Assembly: GCA_020850415.1 (NCBI GenBank)
Contig: JADZER010000040.1
Span: 48,185 to 112,184 of the forward strand
DNA length: 64,000 nucleotides
From: Phycisphaerales bacterium
GTDB taxonomy: Bacteria; Planctomycetota; Phycisphaerae; Phycisphaerales; UBA1924
Direction of reading: 5' to 3'
Shown here piece by piece: positions 8,271 through 15,781 of this stretch (positions within the stretch are counted from its first letter, which is position 1; the number at the start of each line of letters is the position of its first letter). A program made the position numbers and the translations under genes. Under the pieces are notes generated by a model. That model was given only the letters and a program-made list of their open reading frames with translations. It was not told where the DNA came from and ran no database searches.

Positions 8271-9491
8271 ATGAAGGCCCGCAGCGAACTCACCGCCTCG
8301 GAGCTGACGGCCCTCTACGAGGACCTGAATCATCGTTTGAGCGGCATCGGGATCGAGACGCAGCCGGCGGTGGCCGCGAGCATCCTGGACCTGACGCAGA
8401 ACCCCGACGCGGGCATGCAGGACTACGCGCGGATCATCCGCAACGACCCGGGGCTGACCGGGCGGTTGATCCGGCTGTCCAACTCCGCGTTCTTCGCGCA
8501 GCGCAAGCCGGTCACCAGCATCGACCGCGCGTGCGTGCTGCTGGGCATGGCGCGCGTCCGCTCGATCGCGCTGGGGTTCTACCTGTCGCGGGCCGCGGCC
8601 GGAGAGGAGCTGCGCGAGCGGATCTGCCGCGAGACCTGGGGCCGGTCGGTGTTCCGGGCGTGCCTGGCCGCCGAGCTGGCGCGGGCGCTGATGCCCGCCG
8701 TCGCGCCCGAGGCCTTCGTGGTCGGTCTCATGCTCGACGCGGGGATCCCCCTGGCGCACAGGCTGCTGGGCCCGGCGTTCGAGGCGCTCTACGCCGAGGA
8801 ATACCCGCCGACCAAGTGCTTCAACCTGGAGTTCTCGGGCCACCCGTTCACGCATGTGGACATCATCGCGACGATGGTCCGCCGGTGGAAGTTCCCCGAG
8901 CTCCTCGCCAAGCCGATCGCGTGGCACCACACCCCGCCGCCGAAGACCGCCCGCTCCGCCGACCCGCTGCAGGTGCTGTACCGGATCGCGTACTACACCG
9001 GCGCCGTGTCGCTCCGCCCCGACGGGAAGCCGATGCAGGACGCGCCGATCCCCGCGACGGCCGAGTCGCACCTCTCCGTGGGGGCATCCGACCTCGGCAC
9101 GATCGTGACGAGGGCGACCGACGAGTACGATGTGGTGCTGGACCTGTTCGCCGATGTCGCCGAGCCGCTGACCGCGCCCGACCTGGCCGACCGTGTCCAC
9201 GCCCAGCTCATCGGGGTCCTCGACGGCCACATCGAGCAGGGGCTGGCCGACGCCACCAAGCCCAAGCCCCAGCAGTTCAGGCTCGGCGGGCTGACGGTCA
9301 TGCTCCGGCCGGAGGAGGACGGGCAGGGGATGGCGTTCTCCTACGACTCGGCGGGCGAGCCCCTGTCGGTCCACCGGTTCCGCTTCGCCGAGGAATCGGC
9401 CGACTCGCTCCGGGAAGCCCTGGGGCTCGAGCCGGGCGAGGGCGACGATCTCGAGGGCGTCACGGCCTATCTCCAGCAGCTCGCGGCGTGA
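8271..9491 (+). CDS. HDOD domain protein
   Basis: A 406-residue cytoplasmic protein with an HDOD domain (about residues 15-225), a non-hydrolytic relative of HD phosphohydrolases found in signalling proteins. Seen are the helical block NPDAGMQDYARIIRNDPGLTGRLIRLSNSAFF, RACVLLGMARVRSIALGFYL, then EAFVVGLMLDAGIPL and the degenerate ETWGRSVFRAC and KPIAWHHTPP segments. The C-terminal 150 residues are not assigned; there is no visible receiver or GGDEF domain. The start at 8271 was chosen because homology-like sequence begins there; the frame is open back to 8175 but that stretch reads as non-coding. The start has neither a good ribosome site nor a TAnnnT box. No partner gene is adjacent. Confidence 0.85.
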   Translation: MKARSELTASELTALYEDLNHRLSGIGIETQPAVAASILDLTQNPDAGMQDYARIIRNDPGLTGRLIRLSNSAFFAQRKPVTSIDRACVLLGMARVRSIALGFYLSRAAAGEELRERICRETWGRSVFRACLAAELARALMPAVAPEAFVVGLMLDAGIPLAHRLLGPAFEALYAEEYPPTKCFNLEFSGHPFTHVDIIATMVRRWKFPELLAKPIAWHHTPPPKTARSADPLQVLYRIAYYTGAVSLRPDGKPMQDAPIPATAESHLSVGASDLGTIVTRATDEYDVVLDLFADVAEPLTAPDLADRVHAQLIGVLDGHIEQGLADATKPKPQQFRLGGLTVMLRPEEDGQGMAFSYDSAGEPLSVHRFRFAEESADSLREALGLEPGEGDDLEGVTAYLQQLAA

Positions 9492-9576
9492 GCGGGGCCG
9501 CGCAGCCACGCCGCCGGCCCCGCACCCGGGACTGCGCCCGCGAAACCCGCGGGGCCCGGCCGGGCACCAATGGGCG

Positions 9577-10686
9577 ATGCCCCACCCACCCGCCGCCGTC
9601 GCCGCTGCGCCCGCCCGCCACCCCCTGCTCCGCGTCGCCGAGCACTTCAGCCCGGCGTGGTTCGCGTCGGTGATGGGGACGGCGGTGATCCCGGTCGCCC
9701 TGTCGTTCCTGGACCAGCCGTGGGTCCGGCCGGTGGCGATGGGGTTCATGATCCTGGCGATCGTGATGTTCCTGCTGGCGCTGGGGCCATGGCTGACCAA
9801 GTTCATCCTGTTCCCCGGGCAGGTGAGGCACGACCTGAACCACCCGATCGCGGGGAGCTTCCTGCCGACGATGCCGATCGCGCTGATCGTGATCGCGCTG
9901 GACTTCCTGAAGTACCCCGACATGCTGGCCAGCCCGGAGGTCTCGCGCCGGATCGCGCTGTGGCTGTGGCTGGTGGGCTCGGCGGGCATCTACGCGATGG
10001 GCATGACCATCCTGCTCCACATCTTCCGGCACAAGGAGATCCGGATGGAGCACGCCAACTTCGGGTGGTACATCCCGCCGGTCTCCAAGCTGCTGATCCC
10101 GGTGGCCGGGCTCGAGCTCGCGCAGCTGTTCCCGGGGTGGTTCGACCTGGCGTTCGGCCTCTCGATCGCCAGCCTGGGGATCGGCTTCTTCCTGTTCCTG
10201 TTCGTCGGCTCGACGGTGTACGCCCGGTATGTCTACCACCACCTGCCGATGAGCAAGATCGCGGCGACCTTCTTCGTCGGCATCGCCCCGACGGCCATCA
10301 TCTCGGTCGGGCTCTTCAAGCTCATGCAGCTCCTCCAGCACCAGAGCGTGATGGGGATCGACCCCGTCGCGGTGGTCCCCATGCTCAAGCTGCTCATCCT
10401 CGCCAACTGGGGTCTCGCGGCGTGGTGGTTCGTGATGGGCGTGCTCCTCATGACCCTCTACATCCGCAGCATGGACCTGCCCTACGCCCTCTCGTGGTGG
10501 GCCTTCACCTTCCCCAGCGGGGCCCTCGCCGTCTCCACGGGCGTAGCCTGGAAGGCCACGGGGCTGGGCTTCCTGTTCTGGTTCTATGTCGGCGTGATCT
10601 GCTTCCTGCTCGCGGCGTGGGCGATCGTGGCCTTCCGCACCGGGATGGGCATCGTCAGCGGGAAGGTGTTCCAGCCGGCGCACTGA
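9577..10686 (+). CDS. SLAC1/TehA-family anion channel or tellurite-resistance-like transporter
   Basis: A 369-residue polytopic membrane protein with about ten transmembrane helices. The first conserved block FSPAWFASVMGTAVIPVAL and the later GWYIPPVSKLLIPVAGLEL are typical of the voltage-dependent anion channel family (TehA, Mae1, SLAC1). Members pass nitrate, chloride or C4-dicarboxylates; TehA was named from tellurite resistance. The substrate here cannot be told from sequence. The phenylalanine-gate residues were not mapped. It is 85 bases downstream of the HDOD gene on the same strand and convergent with the oxidoreductase gene that follows. No clear ribosome site is seen; ACCAAT five bases before the ATG is only a weak -10-like match. 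Confidence 0.88.
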   Translation: MPHPPAAVAAAPARHPLLRVAEHFSPAWFASVMGTAVIPVALSFLDQPWVRPVAMGFMILAIVMFLLALGPWLTKFILFPGQVRHDLNHPIAGSFLPTMPIALIVIALDFLKYPDMLASPEVSRRIALWLWLVGSAGIYAMGMTILLHIFRHKEIRMEHANFGWYIPPVSKLLIPVAGLELAQLFPGWFDLAFGLSIASLGIGFFLFLFVGSTVYARYVYHHLPMSKIAATFFVGIAPTAIISVGLFKLMQLLQHQSVMGIDPVAVVPMLKLLILANWGLAAWWFVMGVLLMTLYIRSMDLPYALSWWAFTFPSGALAVSTGVAWKATGLGFLFWFYVGVICFLLAAWAIVAFRTGMGIVSGKVFQPAH

Positions 10687-10744
10687 GATGCGTTGGAGCG
10701 GGATCGCGGACCACAGCGCGCTTCGGGACCAGCCGGCGCCGTGC

Positions 10745-12031
10745 TCAGACCAGCTTCTCCTGGCCCGGGATGCGCACGAACGGCGTGGGGGCCTGGGATT
10801 CCTCGGTGAGGTTGTCGGGCATGAGGTTGAGTGTGGACTGCTTCTCGACGAAGTCCCAGGTCACCTCCTGCCCGGTGTACGCCGCCATGCGGGCCATGAC
10901 GGCGGCCAGGGAGCTCTTGGCGACCTGCTCGGCCTCGTTGATGTTCCGCCCGGCCCAGACGGCGTCGATGAGGTGAGAGTGCTCGAGCTTGTAGGGGTAG
11001 GGCCCCTTGTGGACCTTCTCGAAGAGGACCTTGCCGTCGTGGGTGACGACCTTGGAGCCGCCGGGGTTCACGAAGGCGACGCCCTTGGTGCCGACGATCG
11101 TGTTGGTCACGGTGGACTTGGCGCCGGGGATCTGCCAGCACTTGAAGGAGAGGTCGATCCCCTCGCCCCAGTTGAAGTCCACCTGGAGGTTGTCGTAGAT
11201 CTCGGAGTCGGCGGGGCGTGTGAACTGGCCGCCGGAGCCGAAGGCTGAGCGCGGCGGGCCGCCCATGGCCCAGACCACGGCGTCGATGTTGTGGACGGCC
11301 TGCTCGACGACCTGGTCGCCGGAGAGCCAGACGAAGTGGTACCAGTTGGAGAGCTGGTAGTCGAGGTCGGTCATCCCCTCCTGGCGGGGCCGGTACCAGA
11401 TGCCGTTGGAGCAGTAGCGGGCGGTGCCGCCGACGGGCTGGCCGATGGCGCCCGAGTGGATCATGTCGATCGCGCCGATGTAGCTCTCCTGCCTGCGGAA
11501 CATGGTGCCGGCGACGATGCAGAGTCCCTTCTCGGCGGCGAGCCGCCCGCTCTCCACGACGGAGCGGTAGCCGGCGGGGCACACGCAGACGGGCTTCTCC
11601 ATGAAGACATGCTTGCCGGCGCGGACGGCCTCGGCGAGGTGGAGGGGGCGGAAGCCGGGGGAGGTGGTGAGGATGACGAGGTTGACCTCGGGGTGGTTGA
11701 TGACCTGCTTGTAGGCGTCGAGGCCGCCGAAGAGGTTCTCGTCGGCGACGGTGATCTGGGCGCCGATGTCGGTATCGAGCAGTTCCTGGCGGGCGCTGGT
11801 GGAGATCTCGCGGGTGAGGTCGCCGATGGCGACGAGCCGCACGCCCTCGGAGTGGCTGAGGCAGTCGTAGGCGGCCCCCTTGCCGCGCCCGCCGACGCCG
11901 ACAACACCGACGCGGATCTCGTCGCTCCCGGCGGCGAAGGCGCGGAGCGGGATGGCCGAGGCGAGGCTGGCGGCGGTGGCCGTCGCCGCGGATGCTTTGA
12001 TGAAGTCGCGGCGGGTCGGGTGATATGCCAT
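10745..12031 (-). CDS. Tat-exported Gfo/Idh/MocA family oxidoreductase
   Basis: A 428-residue NAD(P)-dependent oxidoreductase. The N-terminus carries a twin-arginine signal (PTRRDFIKASAATATAASLA), so the folded, cofactor-loaded protein is expected outside the cytoplasmic membrane. The Rossmann motif is VGVVGVGGRGKGA (about residue 46) and the family lysine lies in HVFMEKPVCV (about residue 140). The C-terminal domain includes GTKGVAFVNPGG and a histidine-containing HSHLIDAVWAGRNINEAEQVAKSS. Such Tat-bearing members are numerous in planctomycetes and act on sugars or cyclitols; the substrate here is unknown. The start at 12031 is fixed by AAGGAG 8 bases upstream; an in-frame ATG 24 bases earlier has no such site. 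Confidence 0.9.
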   Translation of the reverse strand: MAYHPTRRDFIKASAATATAASLASAIPLRAFAAGSDEIRVGVVGVGGRGKGAAYDCLSHSEGVRLVAIGDLTREISTSARQELLDTDIGAQITVADENLFGGLDAYKQVINHPEVNLVILTTSPGFRPLHLAEAVRAGKHVFMEKPVCVCPAGYRSVVESGRLAAEKGLCIVAGTMFRRQESYIGAIDMIHSGAIGQPVGGTARYCSNGIWYRPRQEGMTDLDYQLSNWYHFVWLSGDQVVEQAVHNIDAVVWAMGGPPRSAFGSGGQFTRPADSEIYDNLQVDFNWGEGIDLSFKCWQIPGAKSTVTNTIVGTKGVAFVNPGGSKVVTHDGKVLFEKVHKGPYPYKLEHSHLIDAVWAGRNINEAEQVAKSSLAAVMARMAAYTGQEVTWDFVEKQSTLNLMPDNLTEESQAPTPFVRIPGQEKLV

Positions 12032-12492
12032 TGTGGTGCTCCTTGGCTGGTGCATTGACAGGGTAGCCTCCGGCCCCGCGCCGGATCGGTGTTCGCTCGC
12101 CCCGCGCGGGCGTGCGGGCGCGGCTGCGGGGGGCGCGGACGGGGTTGGGGACGCGGGCCCGGGGCGGTCTGCCGGGAGGGGCTCCCAGCCCGGGCGGGGG
12201 CAGGCCGGGTGGGTGTCGGAGGGCGCTTCGGACCGGCGCGGGTCGACCGGGGCGGCGCGATGGGCGGCGGGCGGCCGGGGCAGGCCATGGGGGTGACGCG
12301 ACGCCGAGCGGACGATCGCAGAGTGTGCTCTGACAATGGTTTAAATCGGCGCGACGGGAGCGCCCTCGCAAAGCCCAAACCTGTGGGGCATTTGGTATCT
12401 CGGCGGGTGTTGATGCTGGAGAAGCCGCGAGGCCGAAACCTACGCTTGCGGTCCACAATCGCTTTTTCGGCCTCCGGCCAGGGAGACGCACC
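12032..12492. other. Divergent intergenic region upstream of pckA
   Basis: The first 270 bases are extremely GC-rich with G-runs and hold nothing I can name. From about 12310 the composition becomes more AT-rich. A possible pckA promoter is TGGAGA at 12417-12422, 18 bases, TACGCT at 12441-12446, giving a leader of about 40 bases with AGGGAGA before the GTG. No hairpin terminator or RNA gene was seen. Confidence 0.35.
12060..12065 (-). promoter_or_regulatory. Candidate -10 box of the Gfo/Idh/MocA gene
   Basis: TACCCT on the minus strand, giving a predicted leader of about 20 bases that contains AAGGAG. Only the -10 is recognisable. Confidence 0.3.
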
Positions 12493-14091
12493 GTGACGCG
12501 AATCGCCAATGTGCCCACACTGGACCTCTCCGAGCAGCGCTGCCTGAGGAACCTGCCGACGGCGGCGTTGATCGAGTACGCGGTGGCGGGCGGCGAGGGC
12601 CGGCTGGCGGCGAACGGGGCGCTGGTGTGCATGACGGGCGATCGGACCGGCCGGAGTCCCAAGGACAAGTACCTGGAGGACACGGCGGAGATCCACGACA
12701 AGATCGACTGGGGGAAGGTGAACCAGCCGATGCGTCCGGAGCTGTTCGATCGGGCGTACCAGATCGCGGTCGAGCACCTCAACGGGCAGCCCCGGCTGTA
12801 CGCGTTCGAGGGCTGGGCGGGCGCGGATGTGAAGCACCGGCTCGGGGTGCGGGTGGTGGCCGAGCAGGCGTGGCACGCGCTGTTCGCGAGCACGCTGTTC
12901 ATCCGGCAGGGGTCGGCCAGCGACGCGGGCGACGGGACCTGGCGGCACGACTGGACGGTGATCAACGCCGGTCGGCGTCGTCTGACGGAGGCCGAGCAGG
13001 CCGAGTTCGGGGTGAAGAGCCCGGTCTTGATCATGCAGAGCCTGACGCGGAAGATGGTGGTGATCCTGGGCAGCGAGTACGCCGGGGAGATGAAGAAGAG
13101 CATTTTCTACGCGCTGAACTTCGACCTGCCGGAGCAGGGCGTGTTCCCGATGCACTGTTCGGCGAATGTGGCGAACCATGACGCGCGCAATATCTCGCTG
13201 TTCTTCGGGCTGAGCGGGACGGGCAAGACGACGCTGTCGGCCGACCCGGAGCGGGCGCTGATCGGCGACGACGAGCACGGGTGGGGCAACAGCGGGGTGT
13301 TCAACTTCGAGGGCGGGTGCTACGCCAAGTGCATCAAGCTGAGCCGGGAGGGCGAGCCGCAGATCTGGGACGCGATCCGGTTCGGGAGCGTGCTGGAGAA
13401 CACGGTCATCGACGGGGCGACGCGGGTGCCGGACTACGACGACGGGTCGGTGACGGAGAACACGCGGGTGACCTACCCGGTGGATTTCATCCCCGGGGCG
13501 CGGATCCCCAGCGCGGGGGGGCACCCGACGAATGTGGTGTTCCTGACGGCGGACGCGTTCGGGGTGCTGCCGCCGGTGTCGAGGCTGACGGCGGAGCAGG
13601 CGGCGTACTACTTCATCAACGGGTACACGAGCAAGCTGGCGGGGACGGAGGCGGGCGTGACGGAGCCTCAGCCGAACTTCTCGACCTGCTTCGGGGCGCC
13701 GTTCATGCCGCGCCGTCCGACCGAGTACGCGCGGATGCTGACCGACAAGATCGCCAAGCACGGCGCGCAGGTGTGGCTGCTGAACACGGGCTGGACGGGC
13801 GGGGCGTACGGGACGGGCAAGCGCTTCAGCCTGAAGTACACGCGGGCGATGGTGCACGCGATCCAGAACGGCACGCTGCTGGAGGGCCGGTTCTCGCAGG
13901 ACCCGATCTTCGGGCTGCACATCCCGTACTCGGTGCCCGGCGTTCCGAGCGATGTGCTGCACCCGCGGAATACCTGGAAGAACGGGGGCGCGTACGACAC
14001 GCAGGCGCGGAAGCTGGCGGCGATGTTCCGGGAGAACGACGCGAAGTTCGAGATGCGGGACGAGGTGCGGGCGAGCGGGCCGAGGGGGTGA
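12493..14091 (+). CDS. pckA: Phosphoenolpyruvate carboxykinase (ATP)
   Basis: A 532-residue cytoplasmic enzyme of gluconeogenesis that makes phosphoenolpyruvate from oxaloacetate and ATP. Motifs in order: MTGDRTGRSPKDKYL for substrate binding, the Mn-ligand region YALNFDLPEQGVFPMHCSAN, the P-loop FFGLSGTGKTTLSADPERAL (kinase-1a) and LIGDDEHGWGN (kinase-2), then ENTRVTYPVDFIPGA and the adenine-site block NTGWTGGAYGTGKRFSL. Length fits the ATP-type family. The start is GTG, preceded by AGGGAGA at the right distance. The last 266 bases overlap an opposite-strand frame (13826-14662). Confidence 0.96.
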   Translation: MTRIANVPTLDLSEQRCLRNLPTAALIEYAVAGGEGRLAANGALVCMTGDRTGRSPKDKYLEDTAEIHDKIDWGKVNQPMRPELFDRAYQIAVEHLNGQPRLYAFEGWAGADVKHRLGVRVVAEQAWHALFASTLFIRQGSASDAGDGTWRHDWTVINAGRRRLTEAEQAEFGVKSPVLIMQSLTRKMVVILGSEYAGEMKKSIFYALNFDLPEQGVFPMHCSANVANHDARNISLFFGLSGTGKTTLSADPERALIGDDEHGWGNSGVFNFEGGCYAKCIKLSREGEPQIWDAIRFGSVLENTVIDGATRVPDYDDGSVTENTRVTYPVDFIPGARIPSAGGHPTNVVFLTADAFGVLPPVSRLTAEQAAYYFINGYTSKLAGTEAGVTEPQPNFSTCFGAPFMPRRPTEYARMLTDKIAKHGAQVWLLNTGWTGGAYGTGKRFSLKYTRAMVHAIQNGTLLEGRFSQDPIFGLHIPYSVPGVPSDVLHPRNTWKNGGAYDTQARKLAAMFRENDAKFEMRDEVRASGPRG

Positions 14092-14662
14092 TTCGGGCGG
14101 TCGGCGCCGGGCGCTCGGGCTCCTGCGGCTGACCGGGGCTTTCACTCCCCCGCGCCGGTGAGGCGGGGGCGGGCTCTTGGGCGCTGCGGAGGGACTGGTA
14201 GGCGGCTTTGCGGCGTGACTCGCGGGAGGCGGGGGACTCTTCGGGCTCGGCGAGAGTCGCGAGGTGGGTGAGGGTCTGGCGGGCCTGGGTTATGGCCTCG
14301 GCGCGGATGGCCTTGTCGCGCTCCATGGTGAGGCGGTGGATGATGCGGAGGCGCTGTTGGGTCTGGTCGGAGTCGAACCAGGCTTCGAGGTCTTCGAGGG
14401 AGATCTCGGCGTATTCGCAGATCTCGATGAGGGTGAGGGTGCCGTCGAGGAACCAGCGGAAGAGGAGGGTGGGGTGAATGGGTGATTGGGTGAGTGGGTG
14501 AGGGGGTGATGCGGGATCGGGCGTGGAGGGATGATCGGGGGTTGGGGGCGCGGGATGGGACGCCTGGCCTCCGGTCGGGGGGGCAGCGGGCGGGCGGGCG
14601 TCGGTGCGTGCGGGGGCGTGGATGGCCGGGGCGATGGTCTGGGTGAGGCAGGCTGTCGTCAT
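13826..14662 (-). CDS. Hypothetical protein with HTH-like segment, end antisense to pckA
   Basis: A 278-codon frame not assigned to a named family. Residues 1-65 are Pro/Ala/Thr-rich low complexity, partly built from a short GGGTGANT-type DNA repeat. Residues 66-160 look like genuine protein: LLFRWFLDGTLTLIEICEYA, then EISLEDLEAWFDSDQTQQRL resembles a helix-turn-helix, followed by a charged helix RIIHRLTMERDKAIRAEAIT. Residues 191-278 are read from the strand opposite the end of pckA and are Arg/Pro/Ser-rich, as expected of a shadow. Either the gene truly ends at 13826 or a frame change near 14160 would end it at 14142. AGGGGAA precedes the ATG. I infer a DNA-binding or phage-like regulatory protein only weakly. 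Confidence 0.5.
   Translation of the reverse strand: MTTACLTQTIAPAIHAPARTDARPPAAPPTGGQASHPAPPTPDHPSTPDPASPPHPLTQSPIHPTLLFRWFLDGTLTLIEICEYAEISLEDLEAWFDSDQTQQRLRIIHRLTMERDKAIRAEAITQARQTLTHLATLAEPEESPASRESRRKAAYQSLRSAQEPAPASPARGSESPGQPQEPERPAPTARITPSARSPAPRPASRTSRRSPGTSPPASAPACRTRPRSSRYSAGAAHRSERRAPSTGCAARRSGPARTGPPAACRSGSRAPSPACTSG
14471..14511. repeat. Short GGGTGANT tandem repeat
   Basis: About five imperfect 7-8 base units of the form GGGTGANT. Read on the minus strand it encodes a PLTQSPIHP-like stretch in the N-terminal low-complexity part of the HTH-like gene. Confidence 0.7.
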
Positions 14663-14850
14663 GGTGTTCCCCTGTGTGTCCGGCTGCATTGTCGCACGCG
14701 GCCTCGCGGCGTAAAGGGGGAATCTCCGTAGGACCGCGATGTAGCGCACAGGCGCGGACATCGGGCTCCAAGTGGCGCACAAGCGTGGACATGCGCGGGG
14801 CGTGACGGGGGGCGCGGTGTGGGTGGGTCGGCCCGGCGCGGGTGGCGGCC

Positions 14851-15684
14851 TCACCGATCGTCGGGCAGGCCTTCCATCGCTTCGAGCATGAGCGCTTGCC
14901 TGGCCTGCTCGGGCGTCAGGCCCGGGAAGCGGGCCTCCAGCTCTGCTTCGACCTTCGCCCGGGCGGCCCGGTCTTCTTCGGCGGCCTGCTCGGGGGTGAG
15001 GGAGATGCGGTGCTCGACATACTCCAGGGTGCCGGCGAACTGTTCGTCGATGCCGCCGGCGGCGTAGGCATCGCGGATGGCGGGCAGCGCCTCCGCGGCG
15101 TGGAGGCATTGGAGGGCGTCGACGACACAGCTGTTGATCCTCGGATCGGTGAGGGCGGCGTACCTGAGCAGGTCGGCGAGGATGGCCACGATCCTGGCGC
15201 GTTCGGGCGGGTGGTCGGCGGCGAGCTGCTCGAGCGCGTCGATGAAGAAGAGCCTCGCGCCGAAGGGCTCGCGGCTGTCGCGGGCCACGCGGGCGAGGGG
15301 CTCGATGGCCGGCTCGCCGATGCGGGCGAAGAGGTTGGTGGTGTCCTCGAGCCACCCATCGAGGTCAAGGCGGTCGGCCTTGCGGGTCAGCTCGATGAAG
15401 TCGGCGAGGGCGCCGGGGGGTGCGAGGACGGCGAGCGCGCGGGCGGCGTGGACCGGGCCGTAGCCGCGGGGGCCGAGGTCTCGCTCGTGCAGGTCGGTGT
15501 CGAACATCAGGCGGCGGAGTTCCTGGGTGTGGTCCGCGGTGATGCCGATGGCGGCGTAGTCGTCGAAGGGGGCGGTACTCCAGGGCCCGTCCTCGCCGCC
15601 GGGACAGCCGAGGGTGAGGAGGTGGGCCACGGGTTCGGACCACGCGGCGGGGGGCTTGGGTGCTTTGCGTTTGGGCTTGGGCAT
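14851..15684 (-). CDS. HEAT-like alpha-helical repeat protein
   Basis: A 277-residue protein not assigned to a named family. After a basic start (MPKPKRKAPKPP) the sequence is a series of helical pairs: ARALAVLAPPGALADFIELT, LFARIGEPAIEPLARVARDS, GARLFFIDALEQLAADHPPE, RIVAILADLLRYAALTDPRI and VVDALQCLHAAEALPAIRDA. These resemble HEAT/PBS-lyase-like repeats used for protein binding. The last 40 residues are a charged coiled-coil-like segment (EQAAEEDRAARAKVEAELEA). No catalytic motif is seen. The start at 15684 is supported by a TATCCT box exactly 6 bases upstream; there is no ribosome site, so the message may be leaderless. Confidence 0.7.
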   Translation of the reverse strand: MPKPKRKAPKPPAAWSEPVAHLLTLGCPGGEDGPWSTAPFDDYAAIGITADHTQELRRLMFDTDLHERDLGPRGYGPVHAARALAVLAPPGALADFIELTRKADRLDLDGWLEDTTNLFARIGEPAIEPLARVARDSREPFGARLFFIDALEQLAADHPPERARIVAILADLLRYAALTDPRINSCVVDALQCLHAAEALPAIRDAYAAGGIDEQFAGTLEYVEHRISLTPEQAAEEDRAARAKVEAELEARFPGLTPEQARQALMLEAMEGLPDDR

Positions 15685-15690
15685 GGGCGC

Positions 15691-15696
15691 AGGATA
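15691..15696 (-). promoter_or_regulatory. Candidate leaderless -10 box of the HEAT-like gene
   Basis: TATCCT on the minus strand, then 6 bases, then the ATG at 15684. No Shine-Dalgarno is present. Confidence 0.42.
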
Positions 15697-15781
15697 GCTG
15701 GCGGCGATGGCATGGGAGAACGATGCGGGTTCGAGATGCGGGACGGGGTGCGGGCGAGCTGGCCGAAAGGGTGGACGGACC

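Noticed and set aside
9566..9571. ACCAAT five bases before the SLAC1-family start as a leaderless -10 box
   Set aside because: It lacks the TA that defines the other ten boxes; left out of the count.
12032..12492. tRNA or other structured RNA in the pckA upstream region
   Set aside because: No cloverleaf or known RNA motif could be traced by eye; only a possible promoter.
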